Of a DNA stretch of 19,272 nucleotides, positions 13,876 to 19,272 are shown piece after piece. Origin of the DNA: Candidatus Brocadia sp. (GTDB lineage: Bacteria > Planctomycetota > Brocadiia > Brocadiales > Brocadiaceae); contig JAUQXU010000261.1 in the NCBI GenBank assembly GCA_030837935.1, forward strand, positions 1-19,272. The letters run 5' to 3'. Made by a program: the position numbers and the translations under genes. The notes beneath the pieces were generated by a model. That model ran no database searches. It saw only the letters and a program-made list of their open reading frames with translations, and was not told the DNA's origin. Position 1 is the stretch's first letter, and every line of letters begins with the position of its first letter.

Positions 13876-14148
13876 ATGCTGTCGAAAGCTCAAGAATCTG
13901 CAGTGCAAGCATTAAGAGAGTGTGCTGCTGATATTGATGAACATCGTCGCTTAGGGCACGATTGTGAGCCTATAGATAAACTTTGCTGTGGTGTTATTGA
14001 AATAGTTAAAGACTACTTTGGAATAAAAGAGGGAGGGTCTATACCAGATGGACCACTTAAGGAAGTAATAGTGGAATTATGTGACGATCTTATAAAGAAT
14101 AAATATTCTAGGATAGATACAAATCTTGCCAAAACGTACAGTCTTTAG
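13876..14148 (+). CDS. Hypothetical 90-residue protein
   Basis: A helical, acidic small protein (MLSKAQESAVQALRECAADI..., with Cys at residues 16, 30, 37, 38 and 69) with no membrane segment and no family I recognise. The ATG follows a TGAGG Shine-Dalgarno-like sequence at normal spacing. It lies between the duplicated metV tail and metF, ending 3 bases before the metF start, so it is probably translated from the same message. It may be cargo that arrived with hicBA, or a native accessory of the reductase. The five Cys residues do not form a standard cluster motif. Confidence 0.6.
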   Translation: MLSKAQESAVQALRECAADIDEHRRLGHDCEPIDKLCCGVIEIVKDYFGIKEGGSIPDGPLKEVIVELCDDLIKNKYSRIDTNLAKTYSL

Positions 14149-14151
14149 ATT

Positions 14152-15111
14152 ATGATTGAAAATAAAACTGACACAAAATCCGGCAGTAACTTAGAAAAAA
14201 TACTTCGAAGCGGGCAATTTGCTGTTACGGCAGAACTTGGCCCCCCTCGGGGTGCTGACCGTTCAGTAATAGAAAAAAAGGCAGCAATATTGAAAGGCTA
14301 CGGTGATGCCTTCAATATTACTGATTGTCAGACTGCCGTAGTGCGTATGTCCAGTATTGCTGCTGGCCGTATAGTCATTGATGCCGGATTAGAGCCCATC
14401 ATCCAGATGACCTGCCGCGACAGGAACCGTATTGCCATACAGAGTGATCTTCTGGGCGCTGCTGCATTGGGTGCAAAAAATGTGTTATGTCTTACGGGTG
14501 ATCACCAGAAATTTGGCGACCATCCCATGGCCAAGGGGGTCTTTGACATGGATTCAATCCAGCTCATCCAGATGGTTAAAATCCTCAGAGATGAAAAGAA
14601 ATTTCAATCGGGTCAGGATTTGAAGGTATCCGAGCCGAGATTATTCATCGGGGCAGCCGAGAACCCCTTTGCCGACCCTTTTAAATTCCGCGCCATCAGA
14701 CTTGCTAAAAAGGTTGCTGCCGGTGCCGATTTCATACAGACCCAGATTATTTACAATGTCAAAAAGTTTAAAGAATGGATGAAGATGGTTACCGACATGG
14801 GTCTCCACGAGAAGGCCTTTATCCTTGCTGGCGTTGCCCCGCTTAAGTCTGCGGGTATGGCCAAACATATGAAGCACAACGTGCCCGGTATGGATGTGCC
14901 CGATGAGGTCATGGATCGTATGACAACCGCTTCTGCCGCCAGGAAAGGCAAGGAAGAGGGTATCAGGATATGCCTTGAGGTTATTGAGCAGGTCAGAGAA
15001 CTCAAAGGTATCGCCGGTGTGCACATCATGGCCGTTGAATGGGAAGATGCAGTTCCTGAAATTGTCCGACAAGCCCGTTTATATCCCCGGCCGATGGATA
15101 TCATTCTTTAA
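14152..15111 (+). CDS. metF: Methylene-tetrahydrofolate reductase (short MetF type)
   Basis: A 319-residue TIM-barrel flavoenzyme that reduces 5,10-methylene-THF to 5-methyl-THF, the methyl-branch step of the Wood-Ljungdahl pathway. The catalytic Glu is in AELGPPRG (Glu28, as in E. coli). TCRDRNR (87-93), LTGDHQK with the folate-binding Asp (114-120) and FIQTQIIYN (194-202) with the conserved Gln follow. Length matches MetF of the MetV-dependent type, with no C-terminal regulatory domain. The ATG lies 3 bases after the preceding stop and lacks a clear Shine-Dalgarno, so coupled translation is likely. Together with the fused oxidoreductase and metV it forms the reductase module, now separated from metV by hicBA and an unknown gene. 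Confidence 0.93.
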   Translation: MIENKTDTKSGSNLEKILRSGQFAVTAELGPPRGADRSVIEKKAAILKGYGDAFNITDCQTAVVRMSSIAAGRIVIDAGLEPIIQMTCRDRNRIAIQSDLLGAAALGAKNVLCLTGDHQKFGDHPMAKGVFDMDSIQLIQMVKILRDEKKFQSGQDLKVSEPRLFIGAAENPFADPFKFRAIRLAKKVAAGADFIQTQIIYNVKKFKEWMKMVTDMGLHEKAFILAGVAPLKSAGMAKHMKHNVPGMDVPDEVMDRMTTASAARKGKEEGIRICLEVIEQVRELKGIAGVHIMAVEWEDAVPEIVRQARLYPRPMDIIL

Positions 15112-15213
15112 GTTGCCACTTATCTCTGAAGACGGTCCATTCAGTTCATGCAAATAATTAAGAATATCTGACGCAGATTTACTATGTTATTTTAATTGCT
15201 AAGATCAGGCTAA

Positions 15214-15804
15214 CTAAGCGTCTATTCCCTTGCTATAGATATTCCAGAGTTGTTCGTGTATTTTTTGAGGCACAAAGTTGAAATTTTTATATGACCACAC
15301 GGTTATCGTAGACTGAATGAGTCCCATAAATACAATAGCGGACGTCTTAGCATCAATGTCTTTATTTAATATCCCAAGTTCTGTTGCGTTCAGAAGCAAG
15401 CCTTCTATTCTCTTGAGATACTTCTGTATCAGTTTTAAAATCTTTTTCCGTATGAAAGGGTCACTAAACTGCATAGCCCCCATGATAACAGCGAAAGATG
15501 TTTTGCGCCGGTTTTTTGCGAGAACAAGCTGGGCAAGTAAGATATTTTTAAGATTTTGTATGGGGTCTTTTTCTGCCATTGCCTTATCTAGGGCTTCCAT
15601 GAGAGTTTCCTCAATATTATCTATTAACAGACTTAATATATCTCTTTTGTTTTTAAAATGTCGGTAAATAGCCCCTTTCGTGGTTCCCATTTTTCCCGCT
15701 ATTTCGCTTATCGTAACGTGTTCTATTCCCTTAGAAGAAATAATATTTCGAATAATATCTACAATTTGCTGCCTCCTGACCACTGTAGATTTTCTAATCT
15801 GCAC
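15214..15804 (-). CDS. TetR-family transcriptional regulator
   Basis: A 196-residue TetR/AcrR-type repressor. The N-terminal helix-turn-helix is at residues 31-50 (TISEIAGKMGTTKGAIYRHF), followed by KNKRDILSLL. The rest is an all-helical ligand and dimerisation domain whose ligand cannot be read. It starts with GTG at 15804 behind a strong AGGAGG. An inverted repeat over the leader (15818-15838) is a natural autoregulatory operator. It converges with metF (gap 102 bases) and is transcribed away from the HPP gene. Similar TetR genes often control efflux or lipid genes, but none lies beside it here. Confidence 0.92.
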   Translation of the reverse strand: MQIRKSTVVRRQQIVDIIRNIISSKGIEHVTISEIAGKMGTTKGAIYRHFKNKRDILSLLIDNIEETLMEALDKAMAEKDPIQNLKNILLAQLVLAKNRRKTSFAVIMGAMQFSDPFIRKKILKLIQKYLKRIEGLLLNATELGILNKDIDAKTSAIVFMGLIQSTITVWSYKNFNFVPQKIHEQLWNIYSKGIDA

Positions 15805-15817
15805 GGCGCCTCCTTTT

Positions 15818-15843
15818 GTTTGTAAATGGTAATCAAACTATAG
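15818..15843 (-). promoter_or_regulatory. TetR leader: -10 element and candidate operator
   Basis: On the minus strand TATAGT (15843-15838) is a plausible -10, placing the start near 15831. Arms GTTTG (15818-15822) and CAAAC (15834-15838) form an inverted repeat with an 11-base spacer spanning that start, ahead of the AGGAGG ribosome-binding site. This is the usual place for TetR autorepression. No good -35 is visible. Confidence 0.4.
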
Positions 15844-15856
15844 TGAATCCTCTGAA

Positions 15857-15950
15857 TAAGTTGCCGTGCAATTGTCGTTGCGAGCGGTCGCGAAGTAACA
15901 ATCCCTGCTTGAGAGTGTTTCGCTGCTTTGCTTCCTGCAATGGCAACTTA
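15857..15950. repeat. 94-bp inverted-repeat (BIME/MITE-like) element
   Basis: The element starts TAAGTTGCC (15857-15865) and ends GGCAACTTA (15942-15950), perfect 9-bp terminal inverted repeats. Inside, the left half (TCGTTGCGAGCGGTCGCGAAG...) and the complement of the right half (CATTGCAGGAAGCAAAGCAG...) are similar. It is thus two inverted units of the widespread CATTGCGAG...GCAATC dispersed repeat. No ORF. TAAGTTGCCA also occurs at 15109-15118, overlapping the metF stop. Confidence 0.7.
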
Positions 15951-15957
15951 CCATGAG

Positions 15958-15972
15958 TGTTTATTATAAACA
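15958..15972. promoter_or_regulatory. TGTTTAT-T-ATAAACA inverted repeat
   Basis: A perfect 7+1+7 inverted repeat lies just beyond the 94-bp repeat element, about 155 bases upstream of the tetR start. The form suits a TetR-type or other dimeric regulator site. The surrounding stretch to about 16057 is very AT-rich and otherwise featureless. Confidence 0.3.
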
Positions 15973-16057
15973 ATTTGCTTTTGGTATCAGTATATTACAA
16001 AAAATGTAAAATTATTATAAATGATAAGATTGCAGATTGGAAATAAAACTTGAAATC

Positions 16058-16298
16058 GGCAAAATAAGCATTTGGCCATCTTCGATGGTCAGCATCTAGT
16101 CCTCTTCCTTTTTCTCCCGGACGCTTCCTCAGGATACCCCATAGTCTCGTGTCCTTCCATGCGAACCCAAATCGGCATTACTGACGTAAAATAAAAACAT
16201 GGGTGACAAGATACCAATTTGAAGAAACGGTTATTTGTAAGGTATGAGACCCCTTCGCCGCTGTACCTCTCCGGTATTCTCGGTCGCCATGCTTGCAA
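16058..16298 (-). pseudogene. Possible decayed mobile-element fragment
   Basis: On the minus strand one frame gives W-G-I-L-R-K-R-P-G-E, then GRGLDADHRRWPNAYFAD (about 16058-16111). This recalls the (R)RWPNxxFAxxGLFSL tail seen after some group II intron reverse transcriptases. An overlapping frame (16089-16298) is open for 69 codons but resembles no protein I know. No intact RT domain or intron domain V is visible. The link to retroelements is weak pattern memory; the region may just be non-coding. A domain search would decide. Confidence 0.2.
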
Positions 16299-16371
16299 GT
16301 AACCACATATTTATAATTGTATATAAACACTAGTTTACATAACATTTAAAATTGCAAATGAGGTTTAGTGT

Positions 16372-16467
16372 ATGAAACCACCATTGCACAATGAAAGGCC
16401 CGCCTGGCTGGACATCGCATTGGTGTTTCTGCCGGTAACGAAAATTATCGTTTTTATAGTGTGTTAG
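16372..16467 (+). CDS. Possible 31-residue membrane peptide or gene fragment
   Basis: An ATG at 16372 follows GAGG at fair spacing and opens 31 codons to TAG (16465-16467). The last 20 residues (WLDIALVFLPVTKIIVFIVC) form one hydrophobic helix. It could be a small membrane protein or the start of a broken transporter gene whose later parts are the disrupted frame at 16487-16759. Not recognised. Confidence 0.2.
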   Translation: MKPPLHNERPAWLDIALVFLPVTKIIVFIVC

Positions 16468-16486
16468 TCTGATACCTCTTATGTAA

Positions 16487-16759
16487 AAAGATGCATTACA
16501 TTTTATTTTTATTGGCAGGATCGGCACATATTTCGTAAAAGTAAACGATAGGTTACATTGTGAAGTTTGCATAGATATTAAGGATCTTGTGGATGTTTGA
16601 AAAGAAGAAGTCCGAGAAATTGAAAAAATCTTAGACGCAAAATTTAAAATAGAAGGAACATCGAAGAAGGCAAAAAGAGGTTTTCGGGCATATGTAACAG
16701 TTTTTGGACAATCTTCAAATGGGGAGAAGAAAAATAATGTCAGTTATAGGAGGGATTAA
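16487..16759 (+). pseudogene. Disrupted coding-like frame upstream of HPP
   Basis: One frame reads through 16487-16759 with a single internal TGA (16598-16600). Before it is LHFIFIGRIGTYFVKVND, then RLHCEVCIDIKDLVDV; after it is KEEVREIEKILDAKFKIEG, then a basic end that stops within the HPP ribosome-binding region. The alternating strand and helix look protein-like, but there is no start codon. One possibility is the cytosolic tail of a cation-diffusion-facilitator transporter; I cannot confirm this. Between 16299 and 16371 I see nothing. Confidence 0.3.
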
Positions 16760-16760
16760 C

Positions 16761-17273
16761 ATGATTCGTGCAGTTATAAAAAAGTTACCTATGAGTCCAC
16801 ATCCTGTAATTCCTTCAAGGGAAGTATGGCTTTCCTTGTGGGGGGCATTTTTGGGTATAGGGTTTACTGCGTTACTCGCCTATCTTTGGCAGTTCCCTAT
16901 GCTAATAGGGCCATTCGGTGCCAGCGCTGTGTTGATTTACGGTGCCTATAAGTCTCCGCTGGCGCAACCGAGAAATGTTCTGTTAGGGCATTTTCTTTCG
17001 GCGTGCATTGGAGTGGTCATAAATGATTTTTTTGGTGTTACATTTTGGTCTATTGCACTTGGTGTCGCTCTTGCCCTGGTACTTATGACGGTAACCTATT
17101 CAATCCATCCGCCAGCAGGTGCAACAGCATATATAGCCGTTCAAACCGGTGGGTTAGGTACCACATATATGTACATCTTTAATCCGATTATCATTGGCGC
17201 CTTTATTTTGGTACTCATTGGTGTGATTTTCAATAAACTGGGGAAGAGGGAATATCCCACACACTGGTGGTAA
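16761..17273 (+). CDS. HPP-family membrane protein (putative nitrite transporter)
   Basis: A 170-residue integral membrane protein with about four to five hydrophobic helices. The family signature SIHPPAGA is at residues 114-121, with the conserved GPFGASAV (50-57) and QPRNVLLGH (69-77). HPP proteins of cyanobacteria and chloroplasts have been reported to transport nitrite, so in a nitrite-using organism it may do the same; other substrates are possible. Upstream frame extension to 16704 is rejected because a strong Shine-Dalgarno (ATAGGAGGGATT) precedes ATG 16761. The sensor gene begins 65 bases downstream on the same strand and may be co-expressed. Full length for the bacterial single-domain form. 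Confidence 0.85.
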   Translation: MIRAVIKKLPMSPHPVIPSREVWLSLWGAFLGIGFTALLAYLWQFPMLIGPFGASAVLIYGAYKSPLAQPRNVLLGHFLSACIGVVINDFFGVTFWSIALGVALALVLMTVTYSIHPPAGATAYIAVQTGGLGTTYMYIFNPIIIGAFILVLIGVIFNKLGKREYPTHWW

Positions 17274-17338
17274 GAAATGTGCATATTTGTGTATTCATGA
17301 ATATGTGCGTGCAATTTTGTTAAATTACGGAGAAACGA

Positions 17339-19272
17339 ATGTATATCTCAATTAAAAACCGACTTATTCTTTTGCTGATACTATTTACGCTGTTACCGTT
17401 TATTTTACTGAGGATTATAGCTTATCCACGGATACAATCTGATCTTCAGGAAGTACTCATACGAAATCTTGATGGTATTGGCCACAAACAAGCACAATTA
17501 GTAACGAATTGGATTTACGAAAGGATGATGAATACGCGGGTAATTGCAAACAATCCTTTAGTGATAAAGTGTGTAAAAATTACAAAAGAGGATAAGGATT
17601 ACCAAGATGCTGTCCAATACTTAGAGGCTGTAAGGAACGAATATGGTTATAAGGGTGTATTTATCAGCAATGACAAAGGATTGGTAACTATTGCTACTGC
17701 AGAAGAAGAAATAGGAAATAATATTTCAAAAACAGATTATTTTGATAAAGCAATTCAAGGAAAGACCTTTGTGTCGGATATCATACCATCTGAGATCCCG
17801 TTGGTAAACGAATTTGGGGAGAAAGAACCTGGCATGCCTACTATGTTTGTTTCAACGCCATTGAAAGATAATGACGGGTTTATAAACGGCGTTGTCTCTG
17901 TCAGAGTCGATGTGAATAGCTTAAATGATCTGATGCTTAGTCTCAATTTAGGGAAGACAGGAGAGACCTATCTGGTAAATAAAGACGGATATATGGTCAC
18001 GGAATCAAGGTTTGCTGCCCATCTCAAAGAAATGGGGTTCGTAAAAAGGAGATGCTCCCTCGAATTGAAACTCATTGATCGGGAAACTGGTGAATTAACA
18101 AAAGGTGTTCGGGAGTGTGTTTCTGGCAGCAATGGTTTTGACGCGAAAGGCTACAAGGATTACAACGGCATAATGGTATTAGGCGCATGGCGCTGGCTAT
18201 CTGAGTTTAATTTAGGGGTGATATCGCAAATCGATAGGGACGAGGGTTATGGAGCCGCTTATAATCTGAATTATATTGTAAGCTCCGTATTATTAATCCT
18301 TGCATTCCCTTTTGTACTGGCAGCATATTTTATCGGTAAAAAGACTTCGATACCGATTATCAAACTCACGGAAGCAACTGAAAAAATGGCTTCAGGAGAT
18401 TTGACCCAAAGGGTGGATATCAAGAGAGAAGATGAAATTGGAATATTATCAAATTCCTTTAATGCTATGGCGAAATCCTTGAATGAGAAGACAAAGGAAA
18501 TAGCGGCATCCGAAAAACGTTATAGGGAATTGTTTAACTCTATAAAAGAAGGAGTGTATCAGTCTGAGCCAGGGGCGGAGGGTGTGTTTACCTTTATTAA
18601 CAGGGCAGGTGCAGAAATTCTGGGATATAGTTCTCCGGAAGAGGTAATTGGAACGAAAGTGAAGAATATCTATGGAGATCCGGAGGACAGAAGACGCCTT
18701 TGCGAGAAGCTTGAGAAGGACGAAGTATGGAGGGAATTTGTATCTCTTTGTAAGAGGAAAAACGGCGAAAGCTTTTATGCAGAACGTACAAGCAATTTGC
18801 TCAGGGATGAAAAGGGGAAGCCGGTTGCTCTTCATGGAGTATTCAGGGATATCTCAGAAAGAAAGAAGGCAGAGGTGGAGATTGTTGAGTCTGAGAAGAG
18901 ATATCGGGTGTTGTTCGACTCGCTAAAAGAAGGGGTATATCAATCTGAGCCAACAGCGGATGGGATATTTACCTGGATCAACCAGGCTGGGGCAGAGATC
19001 CTTGGTTATAACTCTCCGGAAGAAGTAATTGGGATGAAGGTAAAGGATATATATGTGAACCCGGATGATCGGAAAAAAATAGTTGAGAAGTTGACGAAAG
19101 AAGGTGTTTGGAGGAATTTTACCTCCTTATGCAAGAGAGAAAATGGCGAACGGTTTTATATGGAACGCACATCAAATCTTGTTGTTGATGATAAGGGAAA
19201 ACCGGCGCGCATAGATGGAATATTTAGGGATATTACTGAACGGAAGAGGTTTGAAGAGGAGTTACAGGCATC
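17339..19272 (+). CDS. Membrane sensor: dCACHE-HAMP-PAS-PAS, 3'-partial
   Basis: An open frame from ATG 17339 (preceded by ACGGAGAAACGA) runs at least 644 codons to the end of the window without a stop. TM1 is at about residues 8-25 and TM2 at about 312-334. Between them lies an extracytoplasmic double-CACHE-like domain with the signature YGYKGVFISNDKG, then YFDKAIQGK, then ISTPLKDNDGFINGVV-like strands. HAMP follows at about 336-388 (SIPIIKLTEATEKMASGDLT). Two PAS domains start at residues 392 and 519, 127 codons apart and clearly similar throughout (both EGVYQSEP, GAEILGY, SPEEVIG, ERTSNL, FRDI). The output domain (histidine kinase, GGDEF or other) lies outside the window, so its type is unknown. 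It senses a small extracellular ligand. Confidence 0.88.
   Translation, partial: MYISIKNRLILLLILFTLLPFILLRIIAYPRIQSDLQEVLIRNLDGIGHKQAQLVTNWIYERMMNTRVIANNPLVIKCVKITKEDKDYQDAVQYLEAVRNEYGYKGVFISNDKGLVTIATAEEEIGNNISKTDYFDKAIQGKTFVSDIIPSEIPLVNEFGEKEPGMPTMFVSTPLKDNDGFINGVVSVRVDVNSLNDLMLSLNLGKTGETYLVNKDGYMVTESRFAAHLKEMGFVKRRCSLELKLIDRETGELTKGVRECVSGSNGFDAKGYKDYNGIMVLGAWRWLSEFNLGVISQIDRDEGYGAAYNLNYIVSSVLLILAFPFVLAAYFIGKKTSIPIIKLTEATEKMASGDLTQRVDIKREDEIGILSNSFNAMAKSLNEKTKEIAASEKRYRELFNSIKEGVYQSEPGAEGVFTFINRAGAEILGYSSPEEVIGTKVKNIYGDPEDRRRLCEKLEKDEVWREFVSLCKRKNGESFYAERTSNLLRDEKGKPVALHGVFRDISERKKAEVEIVESEKRYRVLFDSLKEGVYQSEPTADGIFTWINQAGAEILGYNSPEEVIGMKVKDIYVNPDDRKKIVEKLTKEGVWRNFTSLCKRENGERFYMERTSNLVVDDKGKPARIDGIFRDITERKRFEEELQA

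Noticed and set aside
14641..15104. Long minus-strand frames opposite metF
   Set aside because: They are antisense shadows of a clearly conserved gene.

Overview
The window reads as a chromosomal segment of an anaerobic, acetyl-CoA-pathway bacterium. My best guess is an anammox-type planctomycete (Kuenenia/Brocadia/Jettenia group). That rests on a MetV-MetF methylene-tetrahydrofolate reductase module, an HPP-family putative nitrite transporter, a multi-PAS membrane sensor, AT-rich DNA with long intergenic stretches, and many decayed mobile fragments and small palindromic repeats. The assignment is inference from gene content only; no rRNA or other taxonomic marker is present.

Layout. Bases 1-1800 hold the end of a HEAT-repeat protein, a structured leader with a possible tiny ORF, a winged-helix regulator of the kind linked to exopolysaccharide loci, and a minus-strand cold-shock gene framed by two intrinsic-terminator hairpins. 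Bases 1850-4270 hold remnants of two transposases (a Y2/IS91-type C-terminus and a RAYT-type C-terminus), a DUF3326 gene translationally overlapped by a small gene, and a 47-codon ORF with a good ribosome-binding site. Bases 4275-7570 form an apparent operon of a Wzx-like flippase and two sulfotransferases, suggesting export and sulfation of a polysaccharide. Bases 7571-7970 carry a roughly 51-nt-periodic array of 13-nt mini-hairpins, a terminator and a near-consensus promoter placed so that nadB may be leaderless.

Bases 7970-10370 encode NadB (NAD biosynthesis) and a YjbQ-family protein. Bases 10417-15111 are the metabolic core: a 696-residue fusion of a GltD-like NAD(P)/FAD oxidoreductase, a two-cluster ferredoxin and an MvhD-like domain, then MetV and MetF. 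Together these could pass electrons from NAD(P)H or ferredoxin to methylene-THF in the methyl branch of the Wood-Ljungdahl pathway. This module is interrupted between metV and metF by a hicBA toxin-antitoxin pair, a second diverged copy of the metV 3' end, and a 90-residue unknown gene.

Bases 15112-19272 hold a minus-strand TetR regulator, an inverted-repeat element, decayed coding fragments, the HPP transporter and the start of a large membrane sensor (dCACHE-HAMP-PAS-PAS) that runs off the window. The most interesting items are the fused electron-transfer subunit with MetV/MetF, the hicBA insertion with a duplicated metV tail, the mini-hairpin array, the shared AAACGTT palindromes near the regulator and the flippase, and the possible leaderless nadB promoter.
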